A stretch of DNA of 64,000 bases from JANQEU01 sp965601455 (GTDB lineage Bacteria; Bacteroidota; Bacteroidia; Cytophagales; Cyclobacteriaceae), in assembly GCA_965601455.1 (NCBI GenBank), contig OZ271831.1, positions 1,488,001 through 1,552,000 of the forward strand, written 5' to 3'. The notes below the pieces were generated by a model. It worked only from the letters and a program-made list of their open reading frames with translations, did no database searches and was not told the DNA's origin. This document shows positions 24,850 through 33,787 of the stretch, in pieces (the stretch's first letter is position 1; every line of letters starts with the position of its first letter). A program made the position numbers and the translations under genes.

Positions 24850-26535
24850 ATGAATACGATTGACCTTATCGTACTGTTTGGTACCCTCATCTTCATTGTA
24901 GCCTACGGGGTATACCAAACTAGAGGACAACAAAATATCCAAGGATATTTACTCGGAGACAATTCACTAAAGTGGTGGACCATTGGACTTTCCGTCATGG
25001 CTACGCAGGCCAGTGCGATTACATTTATTTCAACACCTGGTTATGGGTTTGAAAGTGGTATGGATCTGGTTCAGTTCTATTTTGGACTCCCGATTGCCTT
25101 GATAATAGTTTCTACGGTTTTTATTCCAATCTACTATAAGCTTAGAGTCTACACAGCTTACGAATTTCTTGAATCAAGATTCGACCTCAAAACGAGATTA
25201 CTAGGAGCATCACTATTCTTAATTCAGCGGGGGTTACAGGCTGGTATTACTATCTATGCCCCAGCGATTATTCTCTCAAGTATCCTTGAATGGGAGTTGT
25301 CTATTACCATTTTGCTTACTGGTGGACTTGTGATCATTTACACAGTTTCCGGTGGTACTAAAGCAGTGAGCATCACACAAAAACAGCAAATGGCTGTAAT
25401 CATGGGAGGTATGTTTCTGGCTTTTGGTATGATCATCTGGTATATATCGGAATATATCTCCTTCGGTGACGCAGTAGAGGTAGCTTCTGTGTTGAATAAA
25501 ACCCAGGCGATAGATTTTGAATTTAATACTGAAAAGAGATATACATTCTGGTCGGGTATTACCGGTGGTCTTTTTTTATCACTTTCTTATTTTGGTACGG
25601 ATCAGTCGCAGGTCCAACGCTACCTGGGAGGGAAGAACATGACTGAAAGCAAGATGGGTCTAATGTTTAATGCCATCTTCAAGATTCCCATGCAGTTTTT
25701 CATTCTCAGTGTTGGTGTGATGGTATACGTTTTTTACATCTTTTATGCCCCACCCGTTCATTTCAAGCCTAACTCTCTGGAAATGGTTAGAAGTAGCGAG
25801 AGGGCGGATGAATTGGTCATGTACGAATCGCAATATGACAAAATATTTAAGGAACGGAGCGCTGCTGCTGTATCATTCGCCGCAGCGGATTCACCGGATA
25901 GAAAGGAGATGCTCAAAGAAAAATTGATTGAGTTAGATGCTAAGTCTAATGAGATCAGAAAAGACGTAAAGACACTAATTTCGGAGGTAGATGCATCGGT
26001 AGAAACGAAGGACGCGGATTTCGTTTTCCTATCTTTTATTTTGACCTATCTACCACACGGATTAATTGGGTTACTTATAGCCGTTATTTTATCCGCAGCT
26101 ATGTCTTCAACTTCTTCTGAACTGAATTCCCTGGCATCGACTACCGCAGTAGACTTTTATAAAAGACTATTTCAAAAAGAAGGATCGGAAAAAACTTATC
26201 TAGTGGCATCTAGAATACTTACTCTCATTTGGGGTCTGATAGCCATAGTATTTGCATTTATTGCCGATAAATCTGAAAGCCTGATCGAGGCGGTGAACAT
26301 TCTTGGATCAATATTTTATGGACCTATTTTGGGTATCTTCATTGTGGCTTTTTTCCTTAAATGGGTTAAAGGAACCGCTGTTTTCGTAGCTGGTGTAATA
26401 TCTCAACTTTTTGTAATTGGTTGCCATATTGCTGCAATTAACGAATTAATTACAATTGGCTACCTCTGGTACAACGCAATTGGATGTACACTGCTAGTTT
26501 TACTTTCGATCATATTGAATGTCTTTAGGAAATAA
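24850..26535 (+). CDS. Sodium:solute symporter (SSS family)
   Basis: 561 residues with about 13-14 hydrophobic helices. SSS signatures: the N-terminal TRGQQNIQGYLLGDNSLKWW and ATQASAITFISTPG (about 51-64), and the YFGTDQSQVQRYLGGK block (about 248-263). A charged insertion of about 75 residues (about 315-390, ERADELVMYESQYDKIFKER and on) is probably a soluble loop with coiled-coil character. It imports a small solute with Na+; sugars, sialic acid and proline are typical substrates. It is last in the PIG-L operon, with zero spacing from the small ORF. A terminator hairpin follows its stop. Confidence 0.9.
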   Translation: MNTIDLIVLFGTLIFIVAYGVYQTRGQQNIQGYLLGDNSLKWWTIGLSVMATQASAITFISTPGYGFESGMDLVQFYFGLPIALIIVSTVFIPIYYKLRVYTAYEFLESRFDLKTRLLGASLFLIQRGLQAGITIYAPAIILSSILEWELSITILLTGGLVIIYTVSGGTKAVSITQKQQMAVIMGGMFLAFGMIIWYISEYISFGDAVEVASVLNKTQAIDFEFNTEKRYTFWSGITGGLFLSLSYFGTDQSQVQRYLGGKNMTESKMGLMFNAIFKIPMQFFILSVGVMVYVFYIFYAPPVHFKPNSLEMVRSSERADELVMYESQYDKIFKERSAAAVSFAAADSPDRKEMLKEKLIELDAKSNEIRKDVKTLISEVDASVETKDADFVFLSFILTYLPHGLIGLLIAVILSAAMSSTSSELNSLASTTAVDFYKRLFQKEGSEKTYLVASRILTLIWGLIAIVFAFIADKSESLIEAVNILGSIFYGPILGIFIVAFFLKWVKGTAVFVAGVISQLFVIGCHIAAINELITIGYLWYNAIGCTLLVLLSIILNVFRK

Positions 26536-26537
26536 AA

Positions 26538-26563
26538 AGCCCGGAATTTATTAATCCCGGGCT
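26538..26563. terminator. Bidirectional terminator between convergent genes
   Basis: AGCCCGG (26538-26544) pairs with CCGGGCT (26557-26563). On the + strand CGTTCCTTTT follows; on the - strand a run TTTTTATT follows. It separates the symporter from the convergent DUF2911 gene and is the only clear bidirectional terminator between convergent genes in this window. Confidence 0.8.
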
Positions 26564-26586
26564 CGTTCCTTTTAGAATTGGATCTA

Positions 26587-27450
26587 TTACTTCATCGAGG
26601 AAATAAGGTCTTCATTTCTCTTAATGTATCCAAAGTCACCTCCTTGATTCTGCTTGGCGATCTCAATGGATTTATTGGCTGTTTCAATAGCTTCTTTTTT
26701 GTTACCCAGGGCGGCAAGAATTCTGGCCTTAGTATGTACATGCCAGAAAGCACGTTCATTTCCTTCAATGGCAAGGAACATATTTGCCCACTCCAGAGCC
26801 TGATTCAAATCCTTTCCAGCTGACAGGTAATAGTTCGCCGCTGCCATGTAATTTGCGGGGTTTACAGTGGTCTTAGCTGCGATATCCTTCATCACCACAT
26901 CGTCATATTCTACCTGAAAAGGCACCTTGTATGAGTGGTCAGCCCAAGCGAATGAGATGTGCCCGGTCGTATTGTCTGCAGAGATATCTGAAATACCAAA
27001 TGTCAACGTCTCAACAGACTGGCTGAGCATCATGTTGTCGACAGTTGTAACCAGAACTTTCTGATCATCGGTTACACGAGACATGTTTCCCCCGATACTA
27101 GGGTCGCCGTAAAGAATAAACACCCAGCTATCCTTACCAGGCGTGGATAGAATCATATAAGTACCAGCATCAATCTTCTGTCCTGCAATAGTAACTTCAG
27201 TTGAAAAAGTAACTGTGGTTCCCTGGTTGGCACCAGACCTCCAAAGCTGTCCATAGGGCTGAAGAAAGTCTCCTTCACCAAAAATTTGACGTCCTTTTAC
27301 ACTAGGTCGAAAGTAATCAATGGTTACATCAGTAAGTCCTACAGTGGTGCTCACGGATGCCTTGGCACTAGGTGCAGGCATGTTAATTTGTGCATATGCT
27401 GTGGCACTCACAAAAAACAAGATAAGTGTTAGTTTAGCAATCCTTGTCAT
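26587..27450 (-). CDS. DUF2911 domain secreted protein
   Basis: 287 residues. Signal peptide (1-20, ending AYAQ), then the DUF2911 domain (about 22-170): PAPSAKASVSTTVGLTDVTI, DYFRPSVKGRQIFG, LWRSGANQGTTVTFS and YGDPSIGG. The C-terminus is a short TPR-like helical segment (about 195-280: AANYYLSAGKDLNQALEWAN, AKARILAALGNKKEAIETAN-type). Common in Cytophagales and Flavobacteriia; function unknown. Start ATG at 27450; the divergent glycosylase gene starts 17 bp away. Confidence 0.88.
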   Translation of the reverse strand: MTRIAKLTLILFFVSATAYAQINMPAPSAKASVSTTVGLTDVTIDYFRPSVKGRQIFGEGDFLQPYGQLWRSGANQGTTVTFSTEVTIAGQKIDAGTYMILSTPGKDSWVFILYGDPSIGGNMSRVTDDQKVLVTTVDNMMLSQSVETLTFGISDISADNTTGHISFAWADHSYKVPFQVEYDDVVMKDIAAKTTVNPANYMAAANYYLSAGKDLNQALEWANMFLAIEGNERAFWHVHTKARILAALGNKKEAIETANKSIEIAKQNQGGDFGYIKRNEDLISSMK

Positions 27451-27467
27451 CTTAGATTAATAATTAT

Positions 27468-28112
27468 TTGGTTCTAAATCAATTCGAAAAACAGTACGAA
27501 AAGCTTCCGCGTTCGTTTTATCAGCGCTCGAATGTAGTACAAATCGCCAAAGAATTAGTAGGAAAGTATCTTTTCTCCATGATCGGTAATGAGCTCACTG
27601 TCGGCAGAATTGTGGAAACGGAAGCATACTCCGGAGCTATCGATCGGGCAAGTCATGCATTTAAAGGGAAAACCCCGCGGACAGAAATTATGTTCGGAGA
27701 CGGCGGCTTCTCATATATTTACCTATGCTATGGAATTCATCATTTGTTTAATGTGGTCACCAATGTGACTGGTAAAGCGGATGCCGTGTTAATCCGCGGA
27801 TTGGATCCAGTGGTTGGTCAGGATATTATGGAAAGAAGAAGAGGCTCTGTAAGAAAGTATAAACTTACATCTGGTCCGGGTTCACTGGGCAAAGCCATGG
27901 GGTTCACAACTAAAATGACAGGAATGGATCTAACCGGGGATGAAATATGGCTGGCTTCAGATCAATCTGAAAAAGCAATTGAAATTGAATCTGATCGTAG
28001 GGTAGGAGTAGATTATGCAGGCGAAGATGCTTTCCTTCCATGGAGATTTTTCTTAAAGGATAACCCTTGGGTTAGTGTTGGAAAGCAAACAATAAAGCAA
28101 ACTTATGAGTAA
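27468..28112 (+). CDS. DNA-3-methyladenine glycosylase (AAG/MPG type)
   Basis: 214 residues of the AAG fold. It removes alkylated purines and hypoxanthine in base excision repair. Signatures: RSFYQRSNVVQIAKELVGKY (about 16-35), the catalytic glutamate in VGRIVETEAYSG (about 50), SHAFKGKTPRTEIMFGDGG, YLCYGIHHLFNVVTN and LTSGPGSLGKAMG. The start is a TTG at 27468, the first plausible start after an in-frame TAG at 27453. Its stop overlaps the ghrA-like gene by 8 bp, so the two are likely cotranscribed. The promoter must overlap the 5' end of the divergent DUF2911 gene. Confidence 0.92.
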   Translation: MVLNQFEKQYEKLPRSFYQRSNVVQIAKELVGKYLFSMIGNELTVGRIVETEAYSGAIDRASHAFKGKTPRTEIMFGDGGFSYIYLCYGIHHLFNVVTNVTGKADAVLIRGLDPVVGQDIMERRRGSVRKYKLTSGPGSLGKAMGFTTKMTGMDLTGDEIWLASDQSEKAIEIESDRRVGVDYAGEDAFLPWRFFLKDNPWVSVGKQTIKQTYE

Positions 28113-29031
28113 GCTACTACTGGATTCAGTAAGCAAAGACCTCACCCCATGGAAAGAGGCATTTACCAAAGAACTTGGGGAAAACAATGTGATCACAATT
28201 GATGAGTTGAAGGAAGGAGACGAGGTTACAACGGCGGTAGTTTGGAATCATAGAGTGGAATTATTTCAAAAAATTCCTGGTGTAAAACTTGTGGCTTCAC
28301 TAGGAGCAGGTGTGGATCATATTCTTTCAGATCCTACAATACCGGAGAATGCGGTCATAACAAGAATAATAAGCCCAATCCTTAGTGAACCAATGTCCAA
28401 TTATTGTATTGGAGCGGTTTTGTACTATAAAAAACAGTTTGATAAATACCTCGAGGATAAGGGAGCAAAGAAGTGGCATGCTGAATTTGAGCCTGAACGA
28501 GAGATTCGAGTGGGTATACTAGGGCTTGGTGAATTGGGAAAAGATCTTGCAGGTAAACTTCATTTACTTGGTTTTAGGGTTTCCGGACTAAGTCAATCCA
28601 GGAAAAAGCTGGATGGGGTTGTCTCCTTTGTATCCAGTGAAATAGACGACTTCCTTTCCCAAATCAATTTGTTGATCTGTATGTTGCCTGCAACCCCTGA
28701 AACTAAAGACATTCTCAGTAGAGATCTATTTGCCAAATTGAATAAAGGTTCGTTTTTAGTAAACGTTGCCAGAGGACATCATCAGGTAGATCAAGACATT
28801 CTTGACGCATTGGACTCCGGCCAGTTGGCAGGGGCTTTCCTGGATGTTTTTCCTCAGGAACCATTACCCAAGAGTAGTGGCTTGTGGACTCATCCAAAGG
28901 TGTTCATTACGCCTCACATCGCCGTAGTTACGAAAATCGAAGCGGCGGTTCCTCAGATCATCAGAAACCATCGCGCAATAGAAAACAACGAAGACCTTTC
29001 AGGGAAGGTGGACCGTGAAAAAGGATATTAA
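28105..29031 (+). CDS. D-2-hydroxyacid dehydrogenase, glyoxylate/hydroxypyruvate reductase A-like
   Basis: 308 residues, the length of GhrA. It reduces 2-oxoacids such as glyoxylate or hydroxypyruvate with NAD(P)H. The NAD-binding motif GILGLGELGKDLAGKLHLLG covers about 138-157. Catalytic residues appear in order: R in VNVARGHH (about 220), E in DVFPQEPLP (about 250) and H in ITPHIA (about 272). The substrate loop has SLGAGVDHI (about 71-79). ATG at 28105 overlaps the glycosylase stop by 8 bp. A hydroxypyruvate isomerase-like gene lies 20 kb to the left, a thin hint of a shared C3 pathway. Confidence 0.88.
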   Translation: MSKLLLDSVSKDLTPWKEAFTKELGENNVITIDELKEGDEVTTAVVWNHRVELFQKIPGVKLVASLGAGVDHILSDPTIPENAVITRIISPILSEPMSNYCIGAVLYYKKQFDKYLEDKGAKKWHAEFEPEREIRVGILGLGELGKDLAGKLHLLGFRVSGLSQSRKKLDGVVSFVSSEIDDFLSQINLLICMLPATPETKDILSRDLFAKLNKGSFLVNVARGHHQVDQDILDALDSGQLAGAFLDVFPQEPLPKSSGLWTHPKVFITPHIAVVTKIEAAVPQIIRNHRAIENNEDLSGKVDREKGY

Positions 29032-29036
29032 AAAAA

Positions 29037-29060
29037 GCTCACCATTGGAGATAGGTGAGC
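29037..29060. terminator. Hairpin after the reductase gene; T-run only on the minus strand
   Basis: GCTCACC (29037-29043) and GGTGAGC (29054-29060) form a perfect 7-bp stem, beginning 5 bp after the stop codon. On the + strand no T-run follows (CGGATGGGCA). On the - strand the stem is followed by TTTTTTTAA, as in an intrinsic terminator, yet no minus-strand gene ends here. Confidence 0.5.
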
Positions 29061-29210
29061 CGGATGGGCACAAAGATTTATTCATAACACTTGTTTACCC
29101 ATATCTTTGCAAGGGTAGGCAATAATAAATATTGTGCAATTAAATATTGATATAATTATAAATGTAGTCTTATTAATTAGAAAAAGAAAATAAAATATTA
29201 AAATATTTAT

Positions 29211-30749
29211 ATGAAAGCGGTTTTCATTTTCTCACTTTTTCTCTGTGTCCTTGAGGTATTCGGGCAGAATTCGTCATTAAAAGTATACGGAGAACCTGAG
29301 CCTATTCGGAGTATTAATTCACAGTACGATGAAAACTATATTGCCATTCATCCCGATGGCAAACAGCTAATCATTACCCGGAGGAACCATCCTGGGAATA
29401 TTGGTGATAAGCATAATCCTGGTGATTTATGGATTTCTACCTATGACACGATCTGGTCAAGACCTGGGAATTCAGTGAATATTCATCCGACTAAGCTGGT
29501 AACACCCCTAGGATTCGTTAACCAGGGAGATAGGTTTCTGTACTCTACCACCGTATTTGACCTCGGAGTATTCCGAGGGGAAGTGTGGATTTCAGAGATT
29601 AAGGAGAAAGAGTTAGTATCTCCACAAAAGTTGGAAGTTTCGGATTTCGTCAATTTATCGGAGCACCAGTCTGGCGCTATTTCTGCAAATGGCAAACACA
29701 TTTTATTCAGCATGGAAGGAAACTTTTCCTACGGTGTAGAGGATCTTTATGTTTCTCATCTTCAGTCAAACGGAAAATGGTCTCGTCCGAAAAATTTGGG
29801 CTATCGGATTAATACTGCATTTCAAGAGTATACACCTTTTTTAGCTGCAGACAACGAAACCCTGGTTTTTGCCAGTAACGGTCGAAATGATACACGTGGT
29901 AGCTTCGACCTTTACGTGAGCACACGAATAGATGATACCTGGCAAAACTGGAGTGAACCGGAAAATCTTGGAGATGCCATAAATACCCAGGGATCTGAGA
30001 TGTCATTTACATTTTTGGCTGGCTCGGATTACGCCTATTATTCATCCACAACAGATAGTGACGGATACGGTGATATAAAGAAGATCAGGATCACTGCGGA
30101 TATTGAAGTAGTGGAGGAAGCTCCTATCGTTCTCCAGGTTGAAGAATCTCCTGAAGATTCAAATTCTAAAGTATTTCTTCTTGTGGATGACGATAGAAAT
30201 GCGGTTCAGGGAACTTTACTGCTGATAGGAGAGCAGGAAACGATAGAAGTTGAGTCGGGTGGTTCCCTTGAACTGGAGACGTTCGAGGATCTGGTGGTTG
30301 AAACCAGGGCAGATGGATACCTGAACCATGTTACTAATGTGACGGCTGTGGAACTCGATGAAAACGATTCCATCTTTGTCTCAGTAGAGGCATTGACAGT
30401 AGGAAATACGATAAACCTTGAACATGTATTATTCCACCAAGGCACCGCCAACTTCATTGCTGGATCTGAAGCCGAATTGGACAGGGTGGCGCAGATGCTA
30501 ACTGATAATCCAGGTGTGCGGATTCTGCTTAAGGGTCATACTGACAATCAGGGTGACCCGTATTTGAATCTGGAGCTTTCAAGGGCTCGTGTACGAACGG
30601 TCCAGGACTACCTTATGGATAAGGGAATCAACTTTCGAAGGATAGAAGGAAAAGGATATGGTGGTAATGATCCGATTGCTCCAAACAATACCGAAGAAAA
30701 TCGTCGACTAAATCGCCGGGTAGAATTCACAATCGTAGAGAATAAGTAA
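29211..30749 (+). CDS. OmpA family protein with N-terminal PD40 beta-propeller repeats
   Basis: 512 residues. Signal peptide (1-18, ending VFGQ), then WD40-like PD40 repeats (about 40-300: YIAIHPDGKQLIITRR, GAISANGKHILFSMEG, PFLAADNETLVFASNGRNDT, MSFTFLAGSDYAYYSSTTDS). A carboxypeptidase-regulatory-like spacer follows (about 320-390), then a C-terminal OmpA domain (about 400-508) with ILLKGHTDNQGDPYLNLELS, RARVRTVQDYL, RIEGKGYGGNDPIAPN and NRRLNRRVEF, which bind peptidoglycan. This layout is standard for Bacteroidota envelope proteins. The very AT-rich 150 bp upstream probably holds its promoter. Confidence 0.9.
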   Translation: MKAVFIFSLFLCVLEVFGQNSSLKVYGEPEPIRSINSQYDENYIAIHPDGKQLIITRRNHPGNIGDKHNPGDLWISTYDTIWSRPGNSVNIHPTKLVTPLGFVNQGDRFLYSTTVFDLGVFRGEVWISEIKEKELVSPQKLEVSDFVNLSEHQSGAISANGKHILFSMEGNFSYGVEDLYVSHLQSNGKWSRPKNLGYRINTAFQEYTPFLAADNETLVFASNGRNDTRGSFDLYVSTRIDDTWQNWSEPENLGDAINTQGSEMSFTFLAGSDYAYYSSTTDSDGYGDIKKIRITADIEVVEEAPIVLQVEESPEDSNSKVFLLVDDDRNAVQGTLLLIGEQETIEVESGGSLELETFEDLVVETRADGYLNHVTNVTAVELDENDSIFVSVEALTVGNTINLEHVLFHQGTANFIAGSEAELDRVAQMLTDNPGVRILLKGHTDNQGDPYLNLELSRARVRTVQDYLMDKGINFRRIEGKGYGGNDPIAPNNTEENRRLNRRVEFTIVENK

Positions 30750-30799
30750 TAGCTAAACTGATAGATTCTTGGTCCTTCAAAAAAAAATGTAACCATTAG

Positions 30800-30843
30800 T
30801 TTGGCAAATGAGTATATAATATCAATATATTTGTTTGGCAAAT
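30800..30843. promoter_or_regulatory. Repeated operator candidate and -7 box in front of PadR module 2
   Basis: Exact repeats of TTTGGCAAAT at 30800-30809 and 30834-30843, 34 bp apart; each core TTTG-G-CAAA is an odd palindrome. A perfect -7 box TATATTTG (30826-30833) lies between and directly abuts copy 2. Copy 1 contains a TTG 22 bp upstream of the -7 box. PadR autoregulation is the natural reading. Confidence 0.65.
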
Positions 30844-30852
30844 AAGAAGATA

Positions 30853-31176
30853 ATGAAAGGAACACATTTAGGTGAGTTTGAAGAATTGATCTTGCTGATG
30901 GTAGCTATTCTATCGGGGGAAGCTTACGGCATATCGATCCTGAAAGAAATTCAGGAGAAAACGGGTAGGAAAGTCACCGTGAGCACGATTCATACTGCTC
31001 TTTATCGACTAGAAGAAAAAGGTTTTGTTGCCTCCGAAGTAGGGGGTGCAAGTAAGGAGCGTGGTGGAAGAAGTAAGAGACTTTATCAGATTACTTCTGA
31101 CGGCAGGCAAGCTCTGGAAGACGCCAGGGATATGCGGGACACGTTGTGGAGATTAATGCCTGGACATGCCAAATAA
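30853..31176 (+). CDS. PadR family transcriptional regulator (module 2)
   Basis: 107 residues from the ATG at 30853 (a TTG reading 18 bp upstream would start inside the operator). The winged HTH has LGEFEELILLMVAILSGEAY, GISILKEIQEKTGRKVTVS, TIHTALYRLEEKGFVASEV and the wing GGASKERGGRSKRLYQI. It is clearly paralogous to the PadR at 16889. The stop overlaps the permease start by 11 bp, so the pair is translationally coupled. It presumably represses this operon through the TTTGGCAAAT repeats. Confidence 0.92.
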   Translation: MKGTHLGEFEELILLMVAILSGEAYGISILKEIQEKTGRKVTVSTIHTALYRLEEKGFVASEVGGASKERGGRSKRLYQITSDGRQALEDARDMRDTLWRLMPGHAK

Positions 31177-33787
31177 AGTACCTCCAGGTTGGATCAATCG
31201 CTGGTTGGAACGACTACTAAAGGATCGGTTCCACGACGAGGTTATTGGTGACCTGGAAGAATGGTTCGAACTTCAGATTTCTGAAGGGTCAAAGTATTTA
31301 TTTCTCAAGTATTTCATAGCTGCAATTAGGGAGATTAAAAGGTATCAGTTACGATCTACTGGTCAAATAATTATTCAATTAAGTGATATGACTCTAATTA
31401 ACAACAACATCAAAATTGGGCTTCGTTCATTAGTCCATCGAAAATTCACAACAATTCTTAACATTATTGGACTGACCACAGCATTTGCCTGTCTCATGTT
31501 CATCCTTGTATTTGTCGGTCACGAATTAAGTGTAGACAGGTACCATGCAAATTCTGATCAAACCTTCAAAATGCTACGGGTTTTGAAGAATGAGAAGGGT
31601 AGAAAAAACAGCAACACTCAAACGGCATTGGGGAATTTGCTAACGTCTGAGTTTGGACATAAACTGGAAGTTGCCAGGTATGGAAATGACCCGGTTTTAG
31701 TCACTATTGATGACAAGAGTTTTTATGAGGGTGATTTTTATTGGGGTAGTGCTTCCATGTTCAGTGTCTTTGATTTTCCAATGGTCTACGGAAATAGCTC
31801 ACTGGTATTAAAAGAGCCCAATACAGTAGTCTTGACAGAATCCGTTTCCAACAAGTATTTTGGCGAAGGAGTAAACCCTGTAGGTCAAGTACTTCCGATA
31901 AAAATTTACGACGGAGATGTAGAAATGTCCTTGAGAATTGATGGGGTGATGGAGGACCTTCCCTCGAATACCAATTTCCCATTTGAATTGCTCGGTTCCA
32001 TTGAAAATGCTTTTGAACTGTATGGTCAATTTGAGCACTCTTGGGGTTTCAATTGGCTCAGGACATTTGTTCACATCCCTGAAGTAGACGACGTTGAAAT
32101 TATTAAGTCTCAATTTCCCTTGGTTCTAGAGGAACATCTACCGGAGGGAGTTAGTGACATTCTTGCTTATGACTTTCAACCGTTGAATGACGTTCACCTG
32201 TACTCTGGTGGAGTATCGGGGTATTACGCCGGAAACATTGATTACGTTGTCACATTTTGCTTAGTCGCTTTATTCATTGTAATAATTGCTGTAATAAATA
32301 AGATAAACCTTACCACAGCAGGAGTCAGCACTCGATCGCTAGAAGTGGGTATTCGAAAAGCAAATGGGGCTACAAGTGGAGAAGTGTTTCGTCAATATTT
32401 TACCGAGTACATGCTATTGTTTGCACTCTGTTTTCTATTGTCAATGATACTTGTTTTCCTATTGTGGAATCCTTTTACTTCCTTCATTCAATTGGAGGTC
32501 GGGTATAGCTTTTTATGGGACTTCAATATTATTTGGATGTTCATTTTTTGCATTGTGATATGTGCATTAGTAGGAAGCAGTTACCCTGCAATGGTGTTGT
32601 CTGGTATTGGATCTGTTGCTGCCTTAACCTCCGGATTTTCTCATAGGAGAGGCAATCGATTTAGAAAGGCCCTGGTGGTTGTTCAGTTTTCTGTTTCTGT
32701 CTTCCTCATTATTTGTACAGCAGTCATATTCGATCAGATTCAGTTTATGATGAATCAGGATCTGGGATTTGGGTCGAAAGATCTAATTCGAATTAAGGCA
32801 GAAGACAAGCAAGTACAAAACCGTTTGGAAGTACTGAAATCTGAAATACAGGCACTGCCATCTGTTTCATCAGTGGCAATTTCAAGTGAGTCTCTACCCA
32901 GTCAGATGAACAACGGTTGGGACTTTCACTGGGACGCCGTTTCGAAAGAACAACACCTGGGAGTTAATGCGGTTGCTATTGATGCAGATTATTTATCGAC
33001 TATTGGTGCCCAGCTCATTGCGGGAGAAAACTTGTCACGATCCTACAGTGTTGATTCCGCCAGATCGGTGCTTATAAACGAAAGTGCAGCTAAGATGATG
33101 GGGGTTGAAGATCCAATTGGAATGACTGTGCATTTAGGATGGAAGTCAAGAAAGATTGTGGGTGTTGTCAAGGACTTTCATTATCGATCTTTAAAAGAGG
33201 CCATAGGTCCAGTAGCCTATTTCATTGGGACTAGTGGTTACCGATCAAGCCCCGATAATGTATTCCTAAGAGTTGACCCACAGAATACAACGCAAGCACT
33301 ATCTGATATAGAAAGAATTTGGGATGAGTATTCAACTTCTGAGCCGATATATGTTCAATTTGTTGAACAAGCATACGATGATAAGTATGGACCGGAAGAA
33401 AGGTACTTTCAGCTATTTATAATTTTTGCTTCCCTCAGTATCTCCATCTCTTGTATCGGTCTTCTTGGCATGGCTATTTTCATCATCAATAGCCGTGCTA
33501 AGGAGATAAGTATCAGGAAAGTACTTGGGTCATCTGTTGGGGAAATTGTTAGGTTCATAGGGCTGGAATTCACACTTTTGGTTGTTACAGGTTTTTTGAT
33601 CGCCATTCCATTTTCAGTTTACTCCATTAGGAATTGGCTCGATCAATTTCCATATAGGGTGGATATATCCATTGGATTAATTCTAATCGCTGGAATAGTC
33701 TCCCTCCTTATTGCGTGGTTGACCATTGGATTCAACACCATCAAAGTAGCTCTATCGAATCCAATTAGATATTTAAGACAGGAATAA
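31166..33787 (+). CDS. MacB/FtsX-type permease with N-terminal permease-prefix domain (module 2)
   Basis: 873 residues, same architecture as the product at 17220. The prefix (about 1-70) contains DEVIGDLEEWFELQISEGSK; TM1 lies at about 92-113; two periplasmic domains alternate with two FtsX helix triplets (about 350-490 and 740-865). FtsX signatures are SLEVGIRKANGATS and SRAKEISIRKVLGSSV. The first signature deviates (KANGAT for KVLGS), suggesting divergence of the first half. Residues before TM1 are basic. No ATPase gene nearby. The stop directly abuts the stop of the convergent ggt gene (33787/33788). Substrate unknown. Confidence 0.88.
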   Translation: MPNKVPPGWINRWLERLLKDRFHDEVIGDLEEWFELQISEGSKYLFLKYFIAAIREIKRYQLRSTGQIIIQLSDMTLINNNIKIGLRSLVHRKFTTILNIIGLTTAFACLMFILVFVGHELSVDRYHANSDQTFKMLRVLKNEKGRKNSNTQTALGNLLTSEFGHKLEVARYGNDPVLVTIDDKSFYEGDFYWGSASMFSVFDFPMVYGNSSLVLKEPNTVVLTESVSNKYFGEGVNPVGQVLPIKIYDGDVEMSLRIDGVMEDLPSNTNFPFELLGSIENAFELYGQFEHSWGFNWLRTFVHIPEVDDVEIIKSQFPLVLEEHLPEGVSDILAYDFQPLNDVHLYSGGVSGYYAGNIDYVVTFCLVALFIVIIAVINKINLTTAGVSTRSLEVGIRKANGATSGEVFRQYFTEYMLLFALCFLLSMILVFLLWNPFTSFIQLEVGYSFLWDFNIIWMFIFCIVICALVGSSYPAMVLSGIGSVAALTSGFSHRRGNRFRKALVVVQFSVSVFLIICTAVIFDQIQFMMNQDLGFGSKDLIRIKAEDKQVQNRLEVLKSEIQALPSVSSVAISSESLPSQMNNGWDFHWDAVSKEQHLGVNAVAIDADYLSTIGAQLIAGENLSRSYSVDSARSVLINESAAKMMGVEDPIGMTVHLGWKSRKIVGVVKDFHYRSLKEAIGPVAYFIGTSGYRSSPDNVFLRVDPQNTTQALSDIERIWDEYSTSEPIYVQFVEQAYDDKYGPEERYFQLFIIFASLSISISCIGLLGMAIFIINSRAKEISIRKVLGSSVGEIVRFIGLEFTLLVVTGFLIAIPFSVYSIRNWLDQFPYRVDISIGLILIAGIVSLLIAWLTIGFNTIKVALSNPIRYLRQE

